Notes under the pieces: model-generated | Databases searched by the model: none | Seen by the model: the letters and a program-made list of their open reading frames with translations, nothing else | Told to the model about the DNA's origin: nothing | Shown: piece by piece, positions 56,875-64,000 of the stretch | Layout of the letters: every line of letters starts with the position of its first letter | Position numbering within the stretch: the first letter of the stretch is position 1 | Position numbers and translations under genes: made by a program | Assembly: GCF_001570365.1 (NCBI RefSeq) | Contig: NZ_BBYK01000042.1 | Span: 347,586-411,585 of the forward strand | Source: Microtetraspora fusca | Lineage (GTDB): Bacteria; Actinomycetota; Actinomycetes; Streptosporangiales; Streptosporangiaceae | DNA length: 64,000 nt | Reading direction: 5' to 3'

Positions 56875-57945
56875 GTGCCAACCTCGAAACGCCTTCGTCC
56901 GCCCGTCGTCGCCGTCACGGGCGCCGCCTCCGGTCTCGGCAGGGCGTTCCTCGCGAAAGTCGCCTCGTCTGCGGATTTCCGCAGGGTCGTGGCCATCGAC
57001 GACCAGCGCGGCGACGTGCCGGACGTCACATGGCGGGTGCTCGACATCAGGGATCCGCTCTTGGCGAACCGGATCTCCGATGTGGACGTCCTGGTCCACC
57101 TGGGCGGTGACTACTCCCTCGACTCCGACCCAGAGGAGCGCCGGGCGTACAACCTGCGGGCCGCCCAGACCGTGCTCACCGCGTCCGCGGCGGCCCGGGT
57201 CCGTCGTGTGGTGCTGGTCACCAGCGCGATGGTCTACGGCGCGGCCGACGACAACCCCGTGCCGCTGGCGGAGGACTCGCCGGTCGCGGCCGAGCCCGAC
57301 ACCGGCGTCGTCGGCGACCACCTGGAGATCGAGGCCCTGGTACGGCGCTCCCTCCGCTCGCACCCCGGCCTCGGTGTCACGGTGCTTCGGCCGGCCGCGC
57401 TGGTCGGCCCCGGCATCGACACGGTCGTCACCCGGCACTTCGAGGCTCCGCGCCTGCTCGTGGTCAAGGGTTCGCTGCCGCGCTGGCAGTTCTGCCACAT
57501 CGACGATCTGGTGTCGGCTCTGGAGATGGCCGCGCTCGGCCACGTCGGCGGTGTGGTCGCGGTCGGCTCCGACGGATGGCTGGAGATGGAGCAGGTCGAG
57601 GAGATCTCCGGCCTGCGCCGCTTCGAGCTGCCCGCGGGACTGACCTTCGGCACGGCCCAGCGGCTGCACCGGCTCGGGATCACCCCCGCCCCGGCGACCG
57701 ACCTGCACTACGTCGTCTATCCCTGGGTGGTGGACTGCGCCACACTCCGCGCCGCGGGCTGGAAGCCCGCGTGGACCAACGAGGCCGCCCTGCAGGAACT
57801 GCTCGAGCTGAGCCAGGGCAAGCACGCCGTGGTCGGCCGCCGCCTCTCCGGCAAGGACGCGACGCTCACCGCCGCCGGCGCCACGGTCGCGGTCATCGGC
57901 ACCGCCGCCATCGTCCGGGTCGCCCGGCGCAAGCGGCGCGTTTGA
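56875..57945 (+). CDS. NAD-dependent epimerase/SDR-like protein
   Basis: 356 residues from GTG 56875, with GAGG five bases upstream (an earlier GTG at 56857 is possible). Extended SDR fold with VVAVTGAASGLGRAF, LVHLGGDYS, LVTSAMVYGAA and VTVLRPAALVGPG. The catalytic Tyr-x-x-x-Lys pair is not present in its usual form (after MVYGAADDN comes no lysine), so it may act as a sensor or atypical enzyme. The C-terminus is a membrane-like helix (ATVAVIGTAAIVRVA) and basic residues. Divergent from DUF2342. Confidence 0.8.
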   Translation: MPTSKRLRPPVVAVTGAASGLGRAFLAKVASSADFRRVVAIDDQRGDVPDVTWRVLDIRDPLLANRISDVDVLVHLGGDYSLDSDPEERRAYNLRAAQTVLTASAAARVRRVVLVTSAMVYGAADDNPVPLAEDSPVAAEPDTGVVGDHLEIEALVRRSLRSHPGLGVTVLRPAALVGPGIDTVVTRHFEAPRLLVVKGSLPRWQFCHIDDLVSALEMAALGHVGGVVAVGSDGWLEMEQVEEISGLRRFELPAGLTFGTAQRLHRLGITPAPATDLHYVVYPWVVDCATLRAAGWKPAWTNEAALQELLELSQGKHAVVGRRLSGKDATLTAAGATVAVIGTAAIVRVARRKRRV

Positions 57946-58038
57946 CCTGCCCGTACGCCCGCCGGGCACCCCGCCCGGCGGCTCGTCGGGAGCGGTACCG
58001 CGTGCCCGGAGGATCGGCGCCGTACTAACCTCGGGTCC

Positions 58039-58461
58039 GTGGACGTCATCCGTTTGCTCGGGATTCGCGACACCCCGTTGTCGGTGGACGAGGTGCTGCG
58101 CGCGGTCGGAGACCACGCGGCCGGCGGCACCGCGATCTTCGTGGGGACCGTACGCGAAGAGGACCAGGGCAAGGCGGTGACGCTCCTGTCCTACTCGGCG
58201 CACCCGACGGCCGAGCAGGAGTTGCGGAGGGTGGCCGAGAAGGTCGCCGCCGACCACGCGGTGACCGCCCTCGCCGCCGTCCACCGTGTCGGCGACCTCG
58301 AACTGGGCGACATCGCGGTCGTCGTGGCCGTGGCCTGCCCCCATCGCGGCGAGGCGTTCGCCGCGTGCCGTCGACTGATCGACGATCTCAAGCACGAGGT
58401 GCCGATCTGGAAGCATCAGGTCTTCGCCGACGGGGCCTCCGAGTGGGTCGGCGCCTGCTGA
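58039..58461 (+). CDS. moaE: Molybdopterin synthase catalytic subunit MoaE
   Basis: 140 residues from GTG. Typical MoaE motifs: FVGTVREEDQGKAV, LSYSAHPTAEQEL, HRVGDLELGD, VACPHRGEAF and the catalytic lysine in LKHEVPIWKHQVF. MoaE transfers sulfur from thiocarboxylated MoaD to precursor Z. MoeZ, which activates MoaD, is encoded near 19.2 kb; no moaD is adjacent. Confidence 0.95.
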   Translation: MDVIRLLGIRDTPLSVDEVLRAVGDHAAGGTAIFVGTVREEDQGKAVTLLSYSAHPTAEQELRRVAEKVAADHAVTALAAVHRVGDLELGDIAVVVAVACPHRGEAFAACRRLIDDLKHEVPIWKHQVFADGASEWVGAC

Positions 58462-58511
58462 CGGCCGGGTGGGTGTCCGAGCCCGCCGCCCGCAGCGCAT
58501 AGAGTGCGACC

Positions 58512-59558
58512 ATGTCCCGACGCGCTCTCACCTTGCTGGTGGCGGGTTTCCTGACAGTGATACTCGCCGTCGTCGCGGCGTGGCTGCCCGTGCCGTACGT
58601 CGTGCTGAGCCCGGGGCCGACGGAGAACACGATCGGCGAGGTCGAAGGCAAGCCGGTGATCTCGATCTCGGGGCACTCCACTTATCCCACCGACGGCAAA
58701 CTCAGCATGGTGACCGTCGCCTACCAGGGCGGGCCGAACAACAACATCGACCTGCTGACCGCGCTGCGCGGCTGGCTCGATCCCACCATCGCGGTCGTCC
58801 CCGAGGAAATGATCTTCCCGAAGTCGTCGTCTCCGAAGCAGGTCGAGCAGCAGAACACGCGGGAGATGACGACCTCGCAGGAGGACGCCACGATCGCGGC
58901 GCTGCGCGAGCTGAAGATCGCGGTCCCCGAGGTCGTGACGGTGATGGCCGTGGAGAAGGGGCTGCCCGCGGACGGCAAGCTGCAGGTGGGCGACGAGATC
59001 ACGGCTGTGAACGGGGACGCCGTCTCCGACCAGAACGCCGTGGCCACGGCGGTGCGCAAGGCGACGCCGGGCGACCAGGTGCGGCTCACGGTGAAGCGCA
59101 AGGACACCTCCTCCGAGGTCACGCTCGGCACCGTGAAGGGCGAGGACGGCAAGGCCAGGGTCGGCGTCACGATGGGGATGCGCTACCAGCCCCCCTTCAA
59201 GGTCGACATCAGCGTCGGCGACATCGGCGGCCCGAGCGCGGGCCTGATGTTCTCGCTGGGCATCTACGACAAGCTCACCCCCGGCTCCCTGACCGGCGGC
59301 AAGTCCATCGCGGGCACGGGCACCATCTCGCTGGACGGCGCGGTCGGCCCCATCGGCGGCATCGAGCAGAAGATGGTGGGCGCCAGGAAGGCGGGCGCCA
59401 CGATCTTCCTCACCCCCGCGCGCAACTGCGCCCAAGCCGTACGGGCGGTGCCCGACGGGCTGCGCCTCGTCAAGGTCGAGACCCTCGATGGCGCGATCAA
59501 AGCGCTCGACGCGCTGCGCACCGGCACGGGCGATGTCCCAGCATGCACAGGAAACTGA
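58512..59558 (+). CDS. YlbL-like PDZ and Lon-type membrane protease
   Basis: 348 residues. One N-terminal membrane helix (LTLLVAGFLTVILAVVAAWL), a PDZ domain (about 125-195; LPADGKLQVGDEITAVNG), and a Lon-like S16 proteolytic domain with Ser in GGPSAGLMFSL and Lys in KMVGARKAGA. The catalytic domain should face outside. Homologues include Rv3194c. It probably cleaves membrane or secreted proteins; substrates unknown. Confidence 0.9.
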   Translation: MSRRALTLLVAGFLTVILAVVAAWLPVPYVVLSPGPTENTIGEVEGKPVISISGHSTYPTDGKLSMVTVAYQGGPNNNIDLLTALRGWLDPTIAVVPEEMIFPKSSSPKQVEQQNTREMTTSQEDATIAALRELKIAVPEVVTVMAVEKGLPADGKLQVGDEITAVNGDAVSDQNAVATAVRKATPGDQVRLTVKRKDTSSEVTLGTVKGEDGKARVGVTMGMRYQPPFKVDISVGDIGGPSAGLMFSLGIYDKLTPGSLTGGKSIAGTGTISLDGAVGPIGGIEQKMVGARKAGATIFLTPARNCAQAVRAVPDGLRLVKVETLDGAIKALDALRTGTGDVPACTGN

Positions 59559-59628
59559 AATCACGGCCGTGCGTTTCGCGGTGTAGGTTGCCAGGCACGG
59601 ACCGTTGCTCTGAGACAAGGGGTTGGCG

Positions 59629-62589
59629 TTGAGCTTCCGGAGCCCCGGAGCCGGTCGGGCGATGCGCTTGCCCCGCCGGCCGCGACTGCTCATTCCCGTT
59701 GTGATCGCCCTCGCGGCGATCGTTGTTTTGTTCCTCGTTTTTACCGCGATTTATACCGACTTCCTCTGGTACGACTCGGTGGACTTCTCGTCGGTGTTCT
59801 CGACCATGCTGGTGACGCAGATCCTGCTGTTCGTGGTGGGTGCGGCGCTCATGGTCGTGATCGTGGGCGGCAACGTCGCCCTCGCGCACCGGGTGCGCCC
59901 GATGTTCGGCCCCGGCATGTTCGGCTCCCCACAGGGGGCCGACCGCTACCGCCTCGCGGTCGACCCACACCGCAAGGTCTTCTTCCTCATCGGCCTCGCC
60001 GTCCTGGCGCTGTTCACCGGCTCCTCCACGGCCGGCCAGTGGAAGACGTGGCTGCTGTTCGTCAACTCCAGCAGCTTCGGCACGAAGGACCCGCTGTTCG
60101 GGCGGGACGTGTCGTTCTTCATGTTCATCGTCCCCTTCCTTCGGATGACGCTGAACTTCCTCTTCACCGCGGTCATCCTGTCGATCGTCATCGCGGCGAT
60201 CGTGCACTACCTCTACGGCGGGTTCCGGATCGCCTCTCCGGGCGGGGTGCACGCCTCCCGCGCCGCGCGGGTTCACCTTTCGGTGCTGCTCGGCGTCTTC
60301 GTCCTGCTCAAGGCCGTCGCGTACTTCCTCGACCGCTATGACCTGGTGTACTCCACCCGCGGCATCGTGGACGGCGCGTCTTACACCGACGTCAACGCGG
60401 TGCTTCCGGCGAAGGGCATCCTGGCGGTCATCGCGCTGATCTGCGCGCTGATCTTCTTCGCCGGGGTGGTCCGTCCGGGCGGCATGTGGCCCGGGGCCGC
60501 CTTCGGGCTCATGGTCCTGTCGGCCATCCTCATCGGCAGCGTCTACCCCGTCCTGGTCGAGCAGTTCCAGGTGCGGCCCAACCAGCAGGGCAAGGAGCAG
60601 CTGGCGATCTCGCGGAACATCGCCGCCACCCGTGAGGCGTACGGCGTGGCCGGCGCCAAGGTCGAGACGTACGACGCGCAGGCGACCCCGAAGCAGGGGA
60701 TGTCGGCCGACGAGACCGTCTCCGGTGTGCGACTCCTCGACCCCACACTGGTCTCGAAGACGTTCCAGCAGAAGCAGCGCATCCGCGGCTTCTACGACTT
60801 CCCCGAGCAGCTGGACGTCGACCGGTACAAGGACGCCGACGGTGTCGTGCGCGACCACCTGGTCGCGGTCCGCGAGATGATCGGCCCGCCGAGCGATCGC
60901 AACAACTGGATCAACCGTCACCTCGTCTACACCCACGGGTACGGCTTCGTCGGGGCCCCGGGCAGCGAGGTGGACAGCGAAGGCCTGCCGAACTTCGACG
61001 CCAAGGACATGCCGGTCTCCGGCTCGCTCGTCGCGACCGCCGGGCTCAAGGAGCCGCGCATCTACTTCGGCGAGAAGACGCACGACTACGCCATCGTCGG
61101 CGGCAAGAAGGGGCTGGAGCTCGACTACCCCGTCGACGGCAAGGCCGGCCAGGAGAACACCTCGTACCAGGAGAACACCTCCTACGCCGGCAAGGGAGGC
61201 GTCCCGGTCGGCTCGTTCTTCAACCGGCTGCTCTACGCCGCGAAGTACGGCGAGATCAACATGCTGCTGTCGGGTGACATCGACGACCGGTCCCGCATCC
61301 TCTACGACCGGACGCCGACCGAGCGCGTCGCCAAGGTGGCGCCCTTCCTCAACCTCGACTCCGACCCGTACCCCGCGATCGTCAACGGCCGGGTGGTCTG
61401 GATCGTGGACGCGTACACGACCGCGAACGAGTACCCGTTCTCCCAGAGCAAGAGCTTCCAGGACATGATCCGGGACACCTCGACCAACCCGGGGCTCGGG
61501 GCGCCGCAGCCGCGTGACCAGATCAACTACATCCGGAACTCGGTCAAGGCCGTCGTCGACGCGTACGACGGTACGGTGACGCTCTACGAGTGGGACGCCA
61601 AGGACCCCATCCTCAAGTCCTGGGAGAAGGCCTTCCCCGGGATCATCAAGCCCAAGAGCGCGATCGACCCCGACCTACAGCAGCACCTGCGCTACCCCGA
61701 GGACATGTTCAAGGTCCAGCGCGACGTGCTGTCCCGCTACCACATCACCGACGCGCAGTCGTTCTACGGCGGGCAGGACTTCTGGAACGTCCCCGACGAC
61801 CCGTCCTCCGGTGAGAAGAACGTCAAGCAGCCGCCGTACTACCTGTCGGTCAAGATGCCCGGCGCGGAGAAGTCCGCGTTCTCACTGACCACGACGTTCG
61901 TGCCGCGACAGAACCCGAACCTCGCCGCGTTCATGGCCGTGGACGCCACCGCCGGGGACGACCCGGGCGCGCTGCGCATCCTCCGGATGCCGGCGAACAC
62001 CACGATCATGGGCCCCGGGCAGGTGCAGAACGTCTTCACCAACAAGTTCTCGGGAGAGCTCAACATCCTGGGGCTGGGCAAGGCGCAGATCATCTACGGC
62101 AACCTGCTCACCCTGCCGTTCGGCGGCGGTCTCGTCTACATCGAGCCCGTGTACGTCCAGACCGCGGCGGGGGCGGGCCAGGAGCCGTACCCGATCCTGC
62201 GACGGGTGCTGGTGATGTTCGGCAACCGGGTGGGCTCCGCCGACACCCTCCAGGAAGCCCTCGACCAGGTGTTCGGCACCTCCACGTCCCAGCCGGCCAA
62301 GCCCGAGAACAAACCCGGGACCAAGCCGGAGGACAAGCCCGCGGGCGACCCCGGCCTGACCGGAGTGATCGAGAAGGCCCAGGCCGCCTACGACGAGGCG
62401 CAGAAGGCGCTGTCCGCGAACCCGCCCGACTGGGGCAAGTACGGCGAGGCGCAGAAGCGACTGAGCGACGCCTTGAACGAGCTGGCCGAGCTGCAGCGGA
62501 ACAAACCCGCCGCCACGCCGTCACCCACGCCGTCCGGGGCCGCGCCGTCCCCGTCGGCCTCCGCGATGGCCGATTCGGGAAGCTCGTAA
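59629..62589 (+). CDS. UPF0182 large membrane protein
   Basis: 986 residues from TTG 59629 (a TTG two codons earlier is the alternative; AAGGGG precedes). Seven or so N-terminal membrane segments are followed by a large extracytoplasmic domain with TRGIVDGASYTDVNA, NWINRHLVYTHGYG, LYEWDAKDPILKSWEKAFPG and LPFGGGLVYIEPVYVQ. A C-terminal helical and Pro/Ser/Thr tail follows. Homologue of Rv3193c. Function unknown; probably a cell envelope protein. Confidence 0.92.
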   Translation: MSFRSPGAGRAMRLPRRPRLLIPVVIALAAIVVLFLVFTAIYTDFLWYDSVDFSSVFSTMLVTQILLFVVGAALMVVIVGGNVALAHRVRPMFGPGMFGSPQGADRYRLAVDPHRKVFFLIGLAVLALFTGSSTAGQWKTWLLFVNSSSFGTKDPLFGRDVSFFMFIVPFLRMTLNFLFTAVILSIVIAAIVHYLYGGFRIASPGGVHASRAARVHLSVLLGVFVLLKAVAYFLDRYDLVYSTRGIVDGASYTDVNAVLPAKGILAVIALICALIFFAGVVRPGGMWPGAAFGLMVLSAILIGSVYPVLVEQFQVRPNQQGKEQLAISRNIAATREAYGVAGAKVETYDAQATPKQGMSADETVSGVRLLDPTLVSKTFQQKQRIRGFYDFPEQLDVDRYKDADGVVRDHLVAVREMIGPPSDRNNWINRHLVYTHGYGFVGAPGSEVDSEGLPNFDAKDMPVSGSLVATAGLKEPRIYFGEKTHDYAIVGGKKGLELDYPVDGKAGQENTSYQENTSYAGKGGVPVGSFFNRLLYAAKYGEINMLLSGDIDDRSRILYDRTPTERVAKVAPFLNLDSDPYPAIVNGRVVWIVDAYTTANEYPFSQSKSFQDMIRDTSTNPGLGAPQPRDQINYIRNSVKAVVDAYDGTVTLYEWDAKDPILKSWEKAFPGIIKPKSAIDPDLQQHLRYPEDMFKVQRDVLSRYHITDAQSFYGGQDFWNVPDDPSSGEKNVKQPPYYLSVKMPGAEKSAFSLTTTFVPRQNPNLAAFMAVDATAGDDPGALRILRMPANTTIMGPGQVQNVFTNKFSGELNILGLGKAQIIYGNLLTLPFGGGLVYIEPVYVQTAAGAGQEPYPILRRVLVMFGNRVGSADTLQEALDQVFGTSTSQPAKPENKPGTKPEDKPAGDPGLTGVIEKAQAAYDEAQKALSANPPDWGKYGEAQKRLSDALNELAELQRNKPAATPSPTPSGAAPSPSASAMADSGSS

Positions 62590-62601
62590 CAGCGTGCCGA
62601 T

Positions 62602-62630
62602 TTGCCTCCGCCTCGCGTCGCGGGTAATGT
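62602..62630 (+). promoter_or_regulatory. Promoter of first initiator tRNA
   Basis: TTGCCT (62602-62607) and TAATGT (62625-62630) are spaced 17 bp, 12 bp before the tRNA. Consistent with the housekeeping sigma factor. Confidence 0.75.
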
Positions 62631-62642
62631 TCCCAGTGCCGA

Positions 62643-62716
62643 CGCGGGGTGGAGCAGTTCGGTAGCTCGCTGGGCTCATAACCCAGAGGTCGCAGGTTCA
62701 AATCCTGTCCCCGCTA
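62643..62716 (+). tRNA. tRNA-fMet(CAT), copy 1
   Basis: 74 nt. The acceptor stem has an unpaired first position (C1 opposite U72), and the anticodon CAT is flanked by three G-C pairs (GGG...CCC), the marks of an initiator tRNA. T arm TTCAAAT is present. CCA is not encoded. Identical to copy 2. Confidence 0.95.
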
Positions 62717-62723
62717 CTGATCG

Positions 62724-62761
62724 AAGGCCCTGGTCACCGGGAAACCGGTGACCAGGGCCTT
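62724..62761 (+). terminator. Terminator of first tRNA
   Basis: A 17-bp perfect stem (62724-62740 with 62745-62761) and GAAA loop follow the tRNA by 7 bp. The downstream run is only weakly T-rich. The second tRNA has the same hairpin. Confidence 0.8.
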
Positions 62762-62778
62762 CTGTCGTTCCTGACCCT

Positions 62779-62931
62779 TCTCCTCAAGGGATCGGGCCGT
62801 CCTCCTCAAGGGGAAGGGCCGTCCTCCTCAAGGGGAAGGGCCGTCCTCCTCAAGGGGAAGGGCCGTCCTCCTCAAGGGGAAGGGCCGTCCTCCTCAAGGG
62901 GAAGGGCCGCTCTCCTGAAGGGAGGGGCCGC
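62779..62931. repeat. 22-bp tandem repeat between tRNA genes
   Basis: Five adjacent 22-bp units (62801-62822, 62823-62844, 62845-62866, 62867-62888 and 62889-62910), starting cctcctcaagg and ending ggccgt (last unit ggccgc), with degenerate units on both sides. Copies are adjacent without spacers, so it is not a CRISPR array. The length is about two helix turns. No ORF uses it. Confidence 0.9.
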
Positions 62932-63026
62932 CCGGGTTCTGTCCGGAAATATGCGCATTCACGGGCGCGGATGGGTGCAGCCGGAGCGGCGATCGCCGTT
63001 GAGGAGAGGCGAACGAGGCAATTGGT

Positions 63027-63055
63027 TTGCCCTCGCCTTCGTGTACCAGTACTGT
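63027..63055 (+). promoter_or_regulatory. Promoter of second initiator tRNA
   Basis: TTGCCC (63027-63032) and TACTGT (63050-63055) are spaced 17 bp, 15 bp before the tRNA. Same architecture as copy 1, but the surrounding sequence differs. Confidence 0.75.
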
Positions 63056-63070
63056 GTAGTTACACACCGA

Positions 63071-63144
63071 CGCGGGGTGGAGCAGTTCGGTAGCTCGCTG
63101 GGCTCATAACCCAGAGGTCGCAGGTTCAAATCCTGTCCCCGCTA
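63071..63144 (+). tRNA. tRNA-fMet(CAT), copy 2
   Basis: 74 nt, identical in sequence to copy 1, including the flanking ccga upstream and the ctgatc linker downstream. Initiator features are the same. Confidence 0.95.
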
Positions 63145-63151
63145 CTGATCG

Positions 63152-63189
63152 AAGGCCCTGGTCACCGGGAAACCGGCGACCAGGGCCTT
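63152..63189 (+). terminator. Terminator of second tRNA
   Basis: Same 17-bp stem and GAAA loop as after copy 1, with one mismatch, followed by TTCGCTTTGCTT. Confidence 0.8.
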
Positions 63190-63228
63190 CGCTTTGCTTG
63201 ACTTCGTCTCTTCGCTCCGCCCCCAGGC

Positions 63229-63633
63229 TCACCGCGGGAGCGTACGGCTCACGCCGACGCAGCTCCTGGCCCGGCTGCCCGACTTGGGGCGCCGCGCCGG
63301 CGGCTCGTCCTCGATGCGGGGGACCAATGCCTGCGCGGCCTTGGCGTCGGAGAGGATGCGCAGCGCTTCGGTGTCGTCGGCCGGCAGCTGACCGTGCCGG
63401 GCGAGCTCGTGCACGAGGAAGGTCATCGGCGCGGGATCGCCGGCGTTCGACGCGGCCACTGTCGCGCGCGCGGCCGTCAGCAGGCTGAGGTAGTAGGAGC
63501 GCATGGTCGCCTCGCGTACCCGGGCCTGCTCCAGGTCGTCGAGCAGCTCGTTCGCGATCTCCAGCAGGTCAGCCGCGTGCCGGGCCTCGGCGGTGATGTG
63601 TGCCCGGATGTCGTCGAACTCGGACCGCGTCAT
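63229..63633 (-). CDS. Hypothetical protein, helical
   Basis: 134 residues from ATG 63633, with GGAGG eight bases upstream; an in-frame start at 63681 is weaker. The first 80 residues are predicted helical with the pattern EARHAADLLEIANELLDDLEQA, followed by a Pro/Arg-rich basic end. No membrane segment or cysteine cluster. I recognise no family. Confidence 0.6.
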   Translation of the reverse strand: MTRSEFDDIRAHITAEARHAADLLEIANELLDDLEQARVREATMRSYYLSLLTAARATVAASNAGDPAPMTFLVHELARHGQLPADDTEALRILSDAKAAQALVPRIEDEPPARRPKSGSRARSCVGVSRTLPR

Positions 63634-63681
63634 TATGGCTACCTCCACCGGCGAGAGCCCGGGCGACCGGGATGGCGCCAA

Positions 63682-64000
63682 ACAAGGGCTCCCACTCTGC
63701 TTTCTTAAGGCGCGGCGATTGCGGACGGCTTGATGGCAGGTTGCGTTGCGGACCTCATGCTGATGCCGCGCTCCCCGTCCCCACCCCGTGCCGGCCTCGT
63801 CGCCGTAGTGCTACTTAGATGCTTGAGACCCGGTTCTGGTTGTCCGCGCTGACCTCGACGTTCTCTGTGAACCGCGACTCGCCGCCCGTTGGCTGCCTCT
63901 GTGGCGAGGCGCGAGGCGTTGTGAGGGCTCGCGCCACTCCCGAAAACCGAGAGTGACGGAATGCGTCTCGATCACTCCGGTGGGACTGCTAGTCTTCTCA
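63682..64000. other. Right-edge region without a convincing gene
   Basis: No well-supported coding region, RNA or terminator was found here. The final bases could hold a promoter for a gene beyond the window. Confidence 0.5.

Noticed and set aside
62779..62931. Possible CRISPR array
   Set aside because: Units are directly adjacent, with no spacers, and no cas genes are present.

Overview
The window is high-GC DNA from an actinomycete. Start codons are often GTG, many genes overlap by 4-13 bp, and it carries actinobacterial markers: WhiB7, mycoredoxin, AdnAB, UvrD2, mycosin-like proteases, an IdeR/DmdR-type iron box and DUF3107. From memory, the backbone (UPF0182, YlbL-like protease, DUF2342, ABC1 kinase, whiB7, uvrD2, mycoredoxin, nudC, adnBA, an ATL protein, moeZ, TetR, DUF3107, a MiaE-like protein, RhlE) follows the order around Rv3193c-Rv3211 of Mycobacterium tuberculosis. 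The many small secreted proteins suggest a sporulating Streptosporangiaceae-like genus, but the genus cannot be fixed from this window.

Layout. 1-10 kb: a partial Nudix gene, a DUF6758 protein, an MBL-fold protein that has lost metal ligands, a RecB-like nuclease, a hydrolase, a DEAD-box RNA helicase that apparently starts at CTG, a MiaE-like ferritin-fold protein, DUF3107, TetR, and divergent LigD-polymerase and Ku genes (NHEJ). 10.3-18.1 kb: eight tandem, separately transcribed paralogues of small secreted Gly/Asn/Arg/His-rich proteins. Each has its own conserved upstream box, hairpin leader and terminator. This array is the most unusual part of the window. 18-28 kb: a hydrolase, MoeZ, two copies of a membrane-protein plus mycosin couple (the second mycosin has lost its catalytic residues), a conserved hypothetical, an alkyltransferase-like protein and a TagF-like polymer transferase. 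28-34.6 kb: AdnA and AdnB. 34.6-43.6 kb: a probable second accessory block with a Uma2 nuclease, an ECF sigma factor fused to a tyrosine-recombinase-like domain, its YCII/DGPF partner, DUF998, DUF1801, and a three-gene NIS siderophore operon behind an iron box.

43.6-64 kb: NudC, mycoredoxin, a secreted hydrolase, UvrD2, TesB, the whiB7 locus with a leader ORF and attenuator-like hairpin, an ABC1 kinase with a ThiF-like protein, a YgjP-like metallopeptidase, an EEP-family protein, Nudix, DUF2342, an epimerase, MoaE, a Lon-like protease, UPF0182, and two identical initiator tRNA genes flanking a 22-bp tandem repeat. DNA repair is strongly represented (RecB-like nuclease, LigD-Pol/Ku, ATL, AdnAB, UvrD2). 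Stress and metal control appear through WhiB7, the ECF sigma factor and the iron box.
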